The translations under genes and the position numbers were made by a program. The notes beneath the pieces are model-generated. The model was not told the DNA's origin, ran no database searches, and saw nothing but the letters and a program-made list of their open reading frames with translations. From Cryptomeria japonica (Eukaryota; Streptophyta; Pinopsida; Cupressales; Cupressaceae): 64,000 bases of DNA. Shown here piece after piece: positions 22,859-34,872 of this stretch; the first letter of the stretch is position 1; each line of letters begins with the position of its first letter. The DNA lies in the NCBI RefSeq assembly GCF_030272615.1, contig NC_081411.1:158822471-158886470 (forward strand), given 5' to 3'.

Positions 22859-24204
22859 TCAGATCTGCAGCGACCTGTTCTTGTTTTTTGAGAATTTTGC
22901 ATTTGAAGCAGATTTGGGGTTTCAAGCATTTTTTGTGTGCTTAGGGTTAAGTTTTTTTCTGAGCACTTTGGGCCTAAACGGACCTCACCATCATGCTCAG
23001 AAGACCCAAAAACCCCTAGTCATATAAAACCATTTTTTACCCCTGAGCATCTGGGTGATTTTTTTTCTCCAATCCAAGCCATACGACCTTGGCACGCACA
23101 TCGAGAAAAAATTGAAAAAAAGAATTGCCTTTTTATGGCATGCAAGCCGAATTGTTTTGATTTTCAAAAAAAAAAAATCAAACAAATCAAAAAAAGGCAT
23201 TCAAAAAAAAAACAAGTTTTTTAACAAAGCAATTTTTAGGGTATCGAACCTGACAGTCCGGCGCCGTACGGACCCGTCAGGCTAGCCCCACTGGCGTCGC
23301 AGGCCTCCGGCTCAGGCTTCGGCTCCGGCTCTCGCCGGCGTTTGCTCGTCGTCTGTGTTTTTTTCTCGACCGTCCGTGTCGTCCTCGCCGCCCATGGAGT
23401 CCTCGCCGCCCGTGGAGTCCTCGCCGTCCGTGAAGTCCTCGTTGTCGGCCGCTGCTCCATCTCCCGTCGGTGCCTTTCCTTTCGCTCCGACTGCCGCTCC
23501 CGCCCCGCCGGCGAGCCACCACCGCCGGGCAGAGCTCCGCTCTGCCCCAACACCTCTTGTGCCTGGCCCGAGCACCACCTCTGCCCGCCCCGAGTGCCAC
23601 CTCCGCCAGGCCCAAGCCCCACCTCTGCCCGGAGCACCACCAGCCCCTCCTCTCTAGTCTTTTTGAGAGGGGGTTGGTTTTTTGGGCCTAGATCGTGCAT
23701 CCGGAGTCGGATTTTGGTGAACGAATAGGCGTTGGAAAGGTGATTCCGAGCCGGACCTCGTGGTGGTGGATTTTTTTCCTGGATTTTCTGTTTGACTGTG
23801 TTTTTTACCAGTCAAAGTTGGTCTTCTTTTTTGCACTTTTGGGGCCATAGAATGGGCAAACGGACTCCGTTTTTCGAAAACGAATAGGCGTTGGAAAGCT
23901 CTCAGCATGCTCTATTCAGATTTGTGATCTTTTTTCTCAAAATTTTCACCAAGTACATGAGATATCAGTTTGAAGTTTTTTTGCTTATGCACTACTTCCT
24001 TCTCATTACTATGTACTAGGGTTTGGGTTTCTCCATTGTGGGGGGGTGTTTTTTTTCTCGCTTTCTGTCATTTATATAAAAAATCAGGAACATCTAAAAT
24101 CTCAAAACAAACAAACCCTTCTGCATCTTCTGTCTATTCTAAAAGATCACATAATAAAAACAACCAACAAGCAGGTGCAGGTGCAGAGTTTTTTCTTTGA
24201 TCTC
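22859..24204 (+). other. Long Copia leader with a GC-rich island
   Basis: A 1.35-kb untranslated stretch between primer-binding site and gag. Positions 23236-23700 are strikingly GC-rich (CCGCC/GCCC-type repeats) in an A/T-rich window. AACGAATAGGCGTTGGAAAG occurs twice (about 23719 and 23879). Long open frames on both strands here follow from base composition; I see no family signature. Confidence 0.6.
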
Positions 24205-26328
24205 ATGGAAAATCCTTCAGTTGAGTTGTTGACTTCACACAACTATCACACCTAGAAGCCCCGCATCACAAGGCTTCTCAGGTCACGAGGGTTGTGGGCT
24301 ACTTTGAATGAGGTTCAGCCAGACCTTCACCGTCCTTATGAGGTTCTTATGTACTGGAACAAGTTGGATGAGGCCATGGGTTTGATCGCTTTACATGTCT
24401 CTGACAGTCTTCAGTTTCACCTTGATGAGTTACTTACTCCTCGGGATATGTGGTTGAAGTTTGATTCTCTCTTCGGGAGGGTCAATGAGATTTGAGCATT
24501 ACAGATTGAGGCAGAGTTGACTTCATTGTTACCTGATACCTTTCCCACTATTGAGGATTTTTTGAACAAATTCAAGACTACCAGATCTGTTCTTCAGGGA
24601 TGTGGAAAGAACAAGACTGATACAGAGTGCATTCATTTGATTCTTTCGAAGCTTTGGGGTCCCTTTCAGTTTTTTGCCTCTGCTTTCTACTCCACCATGG
24701 ATGGTTTGGGTACTAATTTCACCATGCCTAGCTTTGATGTTTTTTGTGAGCACTTGTCTCGTGAGCAGTCTCATCTTTCTCAATTGGATACACTCTTAGG
24801 CTCCAAGAACAAAGCATTGGTTTCTCAGTCCTCTAAGGAGAAGGACAAACAGAAGTAGAAACCGAAGCAGAAAAAGCCTTTTGCAAGTAGTGAGAATTCC
24901 TCCAAGCCTGCTCCTAAGTCTGATTCAAAATCAGTTCCTCCCAAACAAGGGAAATCTTCACAGTTTGGTGAGTCTTCCTCCAAGACTAAGAAGAAATCAT
25001 CAGACACTTGCAGTTTTTGTGGAAAGGATGGACATCCAGTTTCCAGGTGTTGGAAACAATTAGAGGCTTTAGAGGAAGCCATGCAGCAACATCACATTTC
25101 CTCACCTCAGGCATCTTCTCCTTCCACAGGGAAAGGTCATGCTCTCACTGCTAGAGCTTTGACCTTTGGGTCCACTTGGATTCTAGATTCTAGTGCTTCT
25201 CACCATATGACACACACTCAGCAGTTGGTTACTTCTCTTGCCTCTTGTGGTATTTCACAGATTGCAGTGGGTGACTCAGTTCAGCTCTCCATTGGGTTCT
25301 CCCGCAGTCATTCTGATCACACCGTCTACTTTCAGCTTCTTGAGGGTGACATTTTGATTCTTGTGCTATATGTTGATGATCTTCTCCTCACGGGGAGCTC
25401 ATCCTCCATGATTCAGCATATTCAGTGTGCCTTGATGGATCAGTTTGAGATGACAGATCTCGGTCTGTTGCACTATTTCCTTGGTCTTCAGGTGATTTAG
25501 TCTTTTGATGGGATCTCTCTCTACCAGTAGAAGTATGCTCTTGACATGCTTCAACGCTTCGGCATGCTTGATTGCAAGCCTGCTCCCACACCATTTCAAT
25601 CAGGGGTTGTTTTGACCACAGCTTGTCCCACTCCTTCAGTCGATTCTACACTTTACAGGCAGTTGGTTGGCAGTTTGTTGTACCTGACTCACACCCGTCC
25701 TAATATTTCCTTTGCGGTTGGTCTTGTCTCTCGATTCTCCCATGATCCTCATGAGAGTCATTGGCAAGCTGCCAAACGTATTTTGAGGTACATTCCGGGC
25801 ACTAGTTCTCATGGCATTCATTATACATCAAGGGAACCTCACATTGTTGGCTATATTGACTCAGATTGGGCTGATGATGTCACTGATCGGAAGTCTACTT
25901 CCGGCTTTGTTTTCTGTCTTGGCTCTGGTCCTATCACATGGTCTTGCAAGAAGCAGACTGCTCATGCATTATCATCTACAGAGGCTGAGTACCGCTCTGC
26001 TGTGCTCGCTAGTCAGGAGATCTTATGGCTTCGATAGTTGATGACTAAGTTTGGTTTTCCTCCTGATAGTCTCACTGTTCTTTGGTGTGACAATCAGAGT
26101 GCTATTCATATTTCCCGCAACCCGGTAGAGCATCAGCGGATGAAGCACATTGAGCTTCACATGCATTTCATCTGTCAATTGATTCAGGATGGTGTTCTCA
26201 TTCTGGAGTACATTCCCACTTCTGAGCAGGTTGCAGACATCTTCACGAAACCTTTTGCATCGTCGCGCTATCTTCAGTTGTGCTCTATGCTTGGGGTGAA
26301 GGAAGTTGTCCTTGGGGGGTCTTTATGA
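24205..26328 (+). pseudogene. Copia Gag-Pol with integrase and most of RT deleted
   Basis: Starts MENPSVELLTSHNYHT at 24205; everything stays in one frame to 26328. Order: Gag, zinc knuckle CSFCGKDGHPVSRC, protease WILDSSASHHMT (one residue off the usual DSG), then near 25295 a direct jump to the end of RT (YVDD at 25369-25380), then the RNase H domain (YIDSDWADD, STEAEY, CDNQSA). The deletion removes GAG-pre-integrase, integrase and most of RT but keeps the frame. In-frame stops follow HNYHT, VNEI, DKQK, LQVI, SLYQ and WLR; one is TGA replacing an expected R, the rest TAG. Confidence 0.92.
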
Positions 26329-26536
26329 GGCCTTCCTTCCTTCTTCTTTCAGCATGTTCTTTTATCTCTTCTTGGAGAGGAGTTTTTTCCCACTGGGTTT
26401 TCTCCTTTGTCTCCGTTTCATAGAGATTTCATTGTATTTGGGTACCTGATCAGGCCTTGTTGCCGAGACCCATCTTTCATGCTTTTAGTAGTTGTTCTAG
26501 GTTTTAGCTTCTCCCTAAGTCTAGCTTAAGGGGGGG

Positions 26537-26909
26537 TGTTAGAGTAATTGGGTCTTTACTTGATTAATTAAACATTATTTGTTTAATTCTTTAAGTTTCC
26601 AATTATCTTTTTACACTTAAGCTAACATTAGGTGCATATAATTAATTATTTTAATTAATTATTATGTGCAAACCTAGGGTTTTCCCTTTTCAGGGTTTCT
26701 TGACCTATTAAAGGTTACTTTTTCTTTTCATTGTATTATCTTTTCACAATACATTTTTCTAGTGAATTGGAGCTCTCTTGTTTGGAGAATATTTTTCCTG
26801 TGTTTTTCTTGTTCTTTAGATTTTGCTTCATTACTTCTCCTTGTAACAGGTTATTCAGCTTGCAGAAGATCTTCAAGCTACTGTGGGGTTGTATTTCTCA
26901 ACTCCTATA
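26537..26909 (+). repeat. Copia 3' LTR
   Basis: Begins TGTTAGAGTAATTGGG right after the purine tract and ends CTCAACTCCTATA. Confidence 0.93.
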
Positions 26910-27486
26910 ACCGCATGCATTACTTGAAAAAAAAAGACAAGACCAAGTCATTTCATAAATCCCGCCTCTCATTCGTCCTGCCTCTGTAGCGATCATTGGT
27001 GTGACAAACACGACCACAGTAGGGAACGAGGGAATGAAGTGCCACGGGCACAAAGTGCCAAGGGCTGGCACATAACCAGCGAGGACAACCACAAGGGAGC
27101 CCAATATGGGCTATGTAAACGGCGACGCTCGGGCCTCCATCAACAACAATAAGAGCTACGGACAGAGGAATAAGTCATCTTTGAGAAAGAATTATGGATG
27201 CGAGCGCTCTTGAGGAATGGTATTTTTGCAGTGAAATTTTCTTGAACTTGTGCTACAGTTGTATCAACAAAATTCCTTGCTAGTTAGGGTATTAGAACAG
27301 AATCAAGAAAACTTTTGGTTCATTTTCGTTACATTATGGTCCGAAAATAAATCTATATCCTGATACAAGATTGTAATCTCCTCCCCCATCACCCCCATTT
27401 CTCCCTGTGTAATACTTATCCAGAGAATCCAGACAGAGAGGTAGACACAGTGATTGGCCAGAAGTAGGAGATAATATGTAAGTTGG
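26910..27486. other. CACTA interior, unassigned
   Basis: 26975-27130 is richer in G and C than its surroundings and could be another captured piece, but I cannot identify it. Confidence 0.35.
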
Positions 27487-28244
27487 AAAATATCAAGGCC
27501 GCAACTAACAATTTCCATGAAAATAACAAGCTTGGAAAGGGAGGATTTGGCGCTATATACAAGGTAACATAATCCTTAGTGGCCCTCTTTTCTATAGTTC
27601 CAAAAATGGTTATAAATTTATAGTCAGATATAAACATAGGATTAATGAGTTTTCCTTAGTGGTCCTCTTTTCTAATCTCGATTAATTTATCTGAACAAGT
27701 TTCAAGCAGTATTTTACTCAATTTATAGTTCTGGAATCGGTTATAAATTCATAGTGAGATATAATCATAAGATTTTTGTGTTGTCTTTCTGTTAGGGGAC
27801 AATGCCAAATGGAATACAAATAGCAGTAAAGAGACTTTCCATTCAATCAACGCAAGGAAAGAAGCAATTTCTAAACAAGGTTAAGTTGGTGGCGAAAATA
27901 CAAGATAAAACAATTTTTTTATATTATATATCTCATCAAGATGAGTATTAGTCATTCTTGTTTAGGTATGGAAATATTTTGCGAGAGGAAATATTGTGGA
28001 TGTGATTGACAAAGCAATAGTAGAAAGCATATCCAATGAGTAAGTTTTAAGATGCATTCATGTGGGCCTTTTATGTGAACAAGTAGATGCATTAATTCGG
28101 TCGTCAATGATCGATGTACATGCAATGCTTTTAAACTCTCCAACCTCTAGAATTATAGGCACAAATTCAACTACTTCACCGATCACTCATTCAATCCATC
28201 CATCTATTAATGATGAAACCGTAATAGATTTAATTCCTAGATAA
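27487..28244 (+). pseudogene. Captured cysteine-rich receptor-like kinase fragment
   Basis: Three pieces in order. Exon piece 1 (27487-27563) reads KAATNNFHENNKLGKGGFGA, the glycine-rich ATP loop. An intron from GT 27564 to AG 27795 follows. Exon piece 2 (27796-27903) reads GTMPNGIQIAVKRL, with the ATP-anchoring lysine. After an unmatched gap, piece 3 (27966-28244) reads NIVDVIDKAI...VLRCIHVGLLCEQVD and the tail to a stop, as in the C-terminal lobe of this kinase family. The catalytic HRD loop and DFG segments are missing, and a TAA interrupts piece 3 before VLRC. The retained intron shows capture from genomic DNA, not from mRNA. It cannot encode an active kinase. Confidence 0.85.
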
Positions 28245-31200
28245 TCTTGTTTATTCTTTGCACATTAGAATAATAATAAATTTAATATCAAGTAGGTAGT
28301 GTTTTTTACAATTTTAATTATATAATACTTTATCATTATATATCAGTGCATCATATGAACTCACACTTCATGATTAGTATGTAATATCTCCAGTTAGAAT
28401 ATTAAGTAATATTTCACTAAATTTCTCACCTCAAAAATTTCTCCACCTTAATGATAGTTAATGTTAAGGATTGAATGAAACAAACTCTTGTTCATGGATC
28501 ACCTTCTTAGCCTCCTATGGAAGTCATTCTTTGTGTGGTCTACCATGACCATAATCAGGGTCTTAATAAATTTTATTAGATACTCTCTATTATCAATAAG
28601 AGAGTTATCAGAATATAGTCGTGGCGAGTGGTTACAAATAAGATTAGTGGGTCCATAGTTCCCGCTTGGTTTGTACTTAGAAACATTATCATTTCTTAGT
28701 TGTATGGAAACTACAAATTCATGCATCTAGCCAACAATACACACTAGCTATTATATGATTCCACTAATGAGAAAAGCCTAGTCAATCTTATAGTTTGTGG
28801 AATTAGTCATGTCCCTCATATAGAATATCTATATATGGAGTATTCTTGCCTATAGATTACCTATTATTTTGCTTAATAATGTGATTATTTCACATACATC
28901 ATAAAAGTGCCCTTCTAATATGTTTGTGCATCAATCTTGAAACCATATTTTTATTAACCAACCAATGATAAGAATTATCTTAAACACACCTCTATATTTG
29001 AATCCCACTAGCTTTGATAATCAACCATAATAACCTTAACAATGCATCGACGGCAACAATGCCTAATAAATCATCAATTGTCTTAGGTGAATCTAGCCAA
29101 AGCCAACCCATCAAATCCACTAATCTCCCTTGCATCCCAATCATAAAATTTTATGGTTGTTGGAACAAGCTTGGGAGATTTAGTTCTTCCTTTGCAAATC
29201 AACATACCCTATTTTGGTTTCCCAAATATTTACTAAATAACTTTGAAGATAATTGGGAAGAGAATCCATCATATAGATATTTCTTTTCAACAGCCTTAGA
29301 GGACATTGTTTTGTCTATCATTTATTATAATAGCTAATACCCAATTTTTTTATAAGATAACAAGCAAAACCTCCTCTTCACAAACTATGTTTTCCTTAAT
29401 AATCCAAGAATGAAAAAAGGAACCCACATAAAAATTACTTACTCCCTACCATGAAGGCAAAAGAACATCCAATTTAAAGATAGATGTACCAAAAGGAAAG
29501 AAATATCACCTCAAAATCTGTCTTGAACTTATACATTGAATCTATACACACGAGAATCCCCTTAATAACTCTCTCACAACTTTCAATGCTAGAAGAATGA
29601 GTGTTTTCACAAGACTTCCATACTATGATATTTATATCAAGATTCACTTGCATAGTTTTAGAGGCAAGCTGACCCATTCTCATGAGTAGTTTACATGAAC
29701 CCCTCATAAGAATGGATCACTTAGTACTCATTTTATCAAAGTGATGCTCATAGTATTATTGAAAAATTGTATTATTGTTCCAAATTTTGTGGATATTTAG
29801 GAGACACAAATAAAATATAAATGTAATCATTCCATATTTTTGTAGGAGATATTGGAATGAGACTAATAGGAAGAGTAGTAAACATGAGTCACAATGAGCA
29901 CTTTAGAATAAATCTAAACATTATAAGGAAGAGTAGCTTGGAAAAATAGAAGCGTAATTTATTTTCCAATATGCAAGATTATTACTTGGGAAAGAATCTT
30001 GAAAGAGGATTGAAAAGATTCCTTGAGCTAACATTGTCTCACTTATCCAAAATTATGAGGAAGGATTCATTAATGAAATGGTCATTAACAAGATGGAGAG
30101 AATAATAATTAGGAAGAGATAGATTTCACATGCTACTAGGTGACTAGATTGGAGAGAAACTAGAGGCAAATAATTTAGCTTGGCCATGACACAAAGTCTT
30201 AGAATAGATGCCAACCTTGGTGAATGGAATGAAAATCCCAAACAATTAATGAGTGGTGAGACAAGTAGAGGCATCTATAAATTTTGTTTTGAATATATAT
30301 AAAATAAAGAAAAAATAGGACTAAAACCAAGGGAAATGCACTTGGAAAGGATATGATGAAAATCAAAATAAATAGTTTGAAGATAATATTAGTTACCTAA
30401 AGGATATTCCACTTGATTATTTGGTATATCATAAATATTTTGACAAATTTTGAAACCATTAGAGGTACCTTTTACTTCTGTAGATGAGGCATTCATTCAT
30501 GTTGAAGTTGTGATAGCTTATTTGCCTCTTTATAGACAACAAATTATCCATACGAATTATCATATATACTTGTAACCTCCATCCCAAACCACCTATTTCA
30601 CTCTTCTTCCTTTGTGTACCTCTTTTATTCTTCCATTACCTCTTCGCTTACCTAAATTCAATCCAAAACATAGTGTATATAGCATCAAAAAAATTCCATA
30701 TTTGATTAATATTATCCACAACATATTGAAAAGACAAATACGACACTTAATGTGTCATCAACCAAAAATAATTTACTTACATATTCAAAGAGTTCAATAA
30801 TGGAGAAACATCCATGCGGTGCTCTACACATGTCCTTGAAGGTTCAAGAAATACTTATCCTCTATTGGTCCAAACTTTAAATCACTTTCCATGCATGAAA
30901 ATAATTGCAACCATACACAATTTCCCACCCAATAGATTCTCTCAAAATAGTTTACTATCTTAACATAGGGTCAAGGAAAAGCGGGCCAAAATAGGAATCC
31001 AAGTGTCTTAAAAGCCTTCAAGACCATAGTGGTGAGGATTGAATTTCTTTCTTTAGTGGTATCTTTCTGTAGATTAATTAGTTGGGGATTCTATTAGGAC
31101 CTTTTCCTAATTAAAAAAAATATATAAAGATTACATCCCTAAATATTGCATTCATAATAGAATAAATTTCTGCAATATTGAGACTATATTCATAATAGAT

Positions 31201-31269
31201 TTATAGTGATGAATAAAGAAATATTTAAGATTATCAAAAATTTGATGTTTTCTTTCTCCCAACTGTCAT
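28245..31269. other. CACTA interior with no recognised gene
   Basis: A/T-rich, with short frames only (the longest plus-strand one, 29014-29337, has no family I know). It may contain further decayed captured DNA. Confidence 0.4.
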
Positions 31270-31665
31270 TGGATATTGGGTGATCTTTGAGGCATTATGT
31301 CAAATAGTTCATGTGCCCTATCTAAGCTTACATATTTTGCATGCATGTGTACCTGGGCAGTTGCACTACAACATCTATACTCACTAATCACATTTGGTTG
31401 GAAGTTTCTAAATCCATTTCAAACACATCTTGTGCATATCCTGCAATCTATACTTCCACATTTTCCAAACATGTCAAACAGAGCATTTCCAACCGTAAGC
31501 ATCTGATATTAATTGCCCTTACCTTCTGCTTTGATGGAAGCCCATACTCTGTTCCAAAGCTCCCATTTTGGCATAGGTAGAGAGTGCGTTGGCAAATAAA
31601 ACTGATCTAAATGGAAATCTATTTGTTGCATCGACTGCATTGTGAGGACGCTTATGTATTTCATC
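31270..31665 (-). pseudogene. Captured PPR-protein fragment
   Basis: Minus-strand translation in more than one frame shows successive pentatricopeptide-repeat phrases: ALSTYAKMGALEQSM, then SDAY/VGNALFDMFGKCGSI, then AGYAQDVFEMDLET, then HAKYVSLDRAHELFDIMPQR. These fit the P-L-S style repeats of plant organelle RNA-processing factors (compare xGNALVDMYxKCGSI). At least two frameshifts and several stops make it non-functional. It lies inside the CACTA element, on the opposite strand to the kinase fragment. Confidence 0.75.
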
Positions 31666-32039
31666 AATAGCATAAAGCAGGAAAGGACAGGAGAATATCT
31701 CCTTGGGGAGGTATTCTATGACAGTTGCGAGGTAGATGAGAGTTTCTTATGCCATTTGCTTTGTTCTATGTAGTCAAACGCGAGAACACTATTTGAATTC
31801 AAATGCTAACAGTGATTGTCTTTTTAACGGAAACAGACGGGAAGGGACGTCAAGGGAAGGAATGGGCCCACAACACACCTAAGCAGTCAAAGCTTAGTGT
31901 GTGTTGTTTAAGGCTGCCCCATTAAGACATCATAATTGATTGGCTCTTCACTCCTAAGACCTTCAAAAGTCTTTAATGGCTTCATTGAGTCCTTTTGTAT
32001 TCCAAATTCACCTGCACCAACTTGAATTCTCCTTCAATG

Positions 32040-32545
32040 CTTGATTGCTTGTTCACTTGGAATTGAATTGATTTTATAACTAAGAGATCACTTGATTTTA
32101 TATGTCTTGAAAGCATTTTATCTCGATGGCTTTAAATTAAAGTACTTTCTCTTCTATCTGGTATTGGTGGAGCAGATCTTTTTATGATATGTAAGTTGAG
32201 AATATTTTATGAAAGGTCCCTAAATGAATACACTTTAAACTGATTTTAATCTACCTTGAAGTGTGCAATATGGAAGGTTTGTATTCTTAATCTCCTGCCC
32301 ATTTCTTAATTTAAAAGATGATATCTTTATTAACTTGATTTCTCCTTCAATTCTTGATGAATGCTTGATTGCATGTTCACTTGGAATTGAATTGATTTTA
32401 TAATTAAGAGATCACTTGAATTGTAGGTAAACCCCTTCAAATGACAGGGTAGGCTTCCTTTTATACCTAATATATGTCTTGAAAGCATTTTATTGTGATG
32501 GCCCTAAATTAAAGTATTTTCTCTTCTATCTGGTATTGGTGGAGC
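32040..32545 (+). repeat. Direct duplication inside the CACTA
   Basis: TTGATTGC.TGTTCACTTGGAA...TAAGAGATCACTTGA and ATATGTCTTGAAAGCATTTTAT...CTGGTATTGGTGGAGCAGA occur at 32040-32175 and again at about 32360-32545. The second copy carries a short extra stretch between the two blocks. Confidence 0.8.
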
Positions 32546-32636
32546 AGAGGTTGCATTGCATCATCCTAGGATACATATTTCCACAGATACAACACAAGTT
32601 AAATGTATCCTAGGTCGATGCAAAGCAACCTCTGCT
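32543..32636. repeat. 94-nt miRNA-precursor-like hairpin
   Basis: Left arm AGCAGAGGTTGC...CCTAGGATACAT (32543-32576) and right arm 32603-32636 are complementary at 31 of 34 positions, around a 26-nt loop. There are two internal mismatch spots. Size and pairing fit a plant miRNA precursor, but also a small foldback element. Confidence 0.75.
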
Positions 32637-33394
32637 CTAGAGATCACCAAAAAATAGAGAAAGAACTTTAATTTAATGCCATCAGGATAAAAGTCTTTAA
32701 TCAAGACAGATAAAATTTGAGTTTGATTGTCATCATTTACTTTGCCAAATTCTTCACACGTAACTCCTGAATCAATTTCCTACTCACAAGAATTTTATTA
32801 TGTCTCAAATATAGGGAAACAGAAGGCTTCAAATAGAAAACTTGAACATGCAACTAAATCCATTGACTAACTAGAAGAACAAAATTAATAAACAGTTTGA
32901 TCATCTGAGAGATGTTGTAGACTTGCAACTCACCAAGTAAGTTTTTGCAGGTAAGAATTTTTTTTGTTTTGGTTATGGTTGTGGTGTTTATAGGGAGACA
33001 TTTACAAATTTATATCTATTTTCACTATTTAATGGTTTATGGGTTTGCAATGGTAATTTAATGTTCTTTCATATTTTTGTATATATTCTTTATAATAGCC
33101 TATTATATTGATTTGTTCTATTATGCATAATGGTGTGGGTCAGACGGCTTTGCCGTCGGTGCATGAAAGCATTGAACGAGTTCTACTTTTAAAAATTACA
33201 TGAAACATTTTTAATTTATTTGATTCAGTGTTATTTGCAAAAAATGATTATCAATGATGTTTCCTTTCTCCAAGAATTGTCTAGGATCTTTCCATCAGAT
33301 AATATGTAACATCGAATGACTAAATCTTTTCATTACAAATGCTTATTTTATTTAATTATTATCTGAGCGTGAATTAAAATTTATATCTATACAG

Positions 33395-34239
33395 AAGCAA
33401 AACATACAAGTTGAAGAGTCATGTGCAAGCAAATTTCCTAAAAGAAAGCAAGCAGACATTATCTTGAATGACATAGAAACAAGCTCGTCAGCTTCCTAGA
33501 AGAGAGCAATTGGAGAATGGCAGAGGAAAGTGTTTAAGGGTGATAAATAGATAGATAGTATGCAATACAAACAAACAATGTCTGGAGTGTCTGATGTGAC
33601 GTCTCTAATTTATGTCCGGAGAGTCTAACTGGTTTTGGAGTTCCTGCGAAACCTATTGGGCCACGCTTGGAGGAAATCAATGTGTTCATGCAAGGAGCAC
33701 CTTTTTTCTATTATGAGAATGATACTTTTGCACCGAGGGATATTTGGAAGTCAATATCCAAAATTTTTTATAGTGTGGAACAAGAGTTGGTGGACTCGAA
33801 GTATAATTGTTAGCTTTCAAAAGACCAAGAGGTTATGTACACAATCTCCCAATAGAAGAGTGATTTCAAGAATTACCTCTCCCCCCCATGACTATTCAGG
33901 AAGCACTTCCTCAAACAGAGGACTATTGGCCTCCATGGGATCAAAGAAAAAAATTAAAGCATAGACTCTAGACGATGTGGTGGTGTCCTTCGTGAAGAAC
34001 TCTACACTATAATTGAAAATTCACGAGGGAAACTGCAAGATAGTGAAGAGAAATACAATCTTGAAAAGTGGGAAGAATGGCTCTTGGTTTGGGTGGGGCC
34101 AAGTCAGGTGGCTCCTCTAGAGGTTGACGAGATAGAAATCATATTAGGATTTGAAAAAGATCACACTCATGGAACTTTGTGTGCGAGTGATCGATTGTGG
34201 TGTTTGGGTAATGCATTCCAAATAGATACAGTTGCATGC
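33395..34239 (+). pseudogene. DRM-like: DRM-type DNA methyltransferase fragment, left arm
   Basis: DRM enzymes carry out de novo cytosine methylation in RNA-directed DNA methylation; their catalytic motifs are rearranged so that motifs VI-X precede I-V. Here a possible linker exon follows an acceptor at 33394, then GFGVPAKPIGPRLEEIN (from 33631), APFFYYENDTFAPRDIWKSI (FFYYEN at 33703-33720), DSKYNC and LPPMTIQEALP, the last needing a frame change. WLLVWVGPSQVAPLEVDEIE and GFEKDHTHG follow, ending with the motif X-like LGNAFQIDTVAC (34204-34239). Compare DRM2 LVWVGxNKxAPLExDE...LGNSFQVDTVAYH. Motifs I (SLFSGIGG) and IV (PC) are absent, and stops/frameshifts interrupt it, so no active enzyme. 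Confidence 0.88.
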
Positions 34240-34262
34240 CATCAAGACATTACCCATTTGGA

Positions 34263-34872
34263 ATGCAATTGTATCTATTTGGAATGCATTACCCAAACAC
34301 CGCAATCGATCACTCGCACATGAAGTTCCACGAGTGTGATCTTTTTCAAATCCTAATATGATTTCTATCTTGTCAACCTCTAGAGGAGCCACCTGACTTG
34401 GCCCCACCCAAACCAAGATCCATTCTTCCCATTTTTCAAGATTGTATTTCTCTTCACTATCTTGCAGTTTCCCTCGTGAATTTTCAATTATAGTGTAGAG
34501 TTCTTCACGAAGGACACCACCACATCATCTAGAGTCTATGCTTTAATTTATTTTTTTGATCCCATGGAGGTCAATAGTCCTCTATTTTAGGAAGTGCTTC
34601 CTGAATAGTCATGGGGGGGAGAGGTAATTCTTGAAATCGCTCTTCTATTGGGAGATTGTGTACATAACCTCTTGGTCTTCTGAAAGCTGACAATTATACT
34701 TCGAGTCCGCCAACTCTTGTTCCACACTATAGAAATTTTTGGATATTGACTTCCAAATATCCCTCAGTGCAAAAGTATCATTCTCATAATAGAAAAAAGG
34801 TGCTCCTTGCATGAACACATTGATTTCCTCCAAGCGTGGCCCAATAGGTTTCGCAGGAACTCCAAAACCAGT
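34263..34872 (-). pseudogene. DRM-like: DRM-type DNA methyltransferase fragment, right arm
   Basis: Inverted copy of the left-arm fragment. On the minus strand it reads GLTGFGVPAKPIGPRLEEIN, GAPFFYYENDTFALRDIWKS, EERFQELPLPP (intact here, stop in the left arm), WVGPSQVAPLEVDKIEIILG, EKDHTRG and CLGNAFQIDTIAF. The two arms have different disabling changes, so they diverged after the inverted duplication. Together they would fold into a long duplex if transcribed from either side. Confidence 0.88.

Larger units (their letters stand above)
22474..26909 (+). mobile_element. Internally deleted Copia element with both LTRs
   Basis: Two 373-bp LTRs (22474-22846, 26537-26909), a primer-binding site for initiator Met tRNA directly after the first, and a polypurine tract (AAGGGGGGG) before the second. 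ACCG occurs on both flanks (22470-22473 and 26910-26913); extended to 5 bp there is one mismatch. I count about 14 differences between the LTRs (near 4%), 12 of them transitions. It lies 164 bp inside the CACTA left end, so it is younger than the CACTA insertion. Confidence 0.93.

Noticed and set aside
23236-23728. Overlapping open frames of about 100-150 codons on both strands
   Set aside because: GC-rich composition suppresses stops. No family signature, and the region is a Copia leader.
26898-27104. Minus-strand 68-codon frame with GC-richer base composition
   Set aside because: Could be captured DNA, but I see no family resemblance.
29014-29337. 107-codon plus-strand frame within the CACTA
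   Set aside because: Starts with an ATG but no motif, codon pattern or splice context supports it.
34084-34416. Two separate small genes starting MVWVGPSQVAPLEV on opposite strands
   Set aside because: They are the two arms of one inverted repeat of a DRM fragment.
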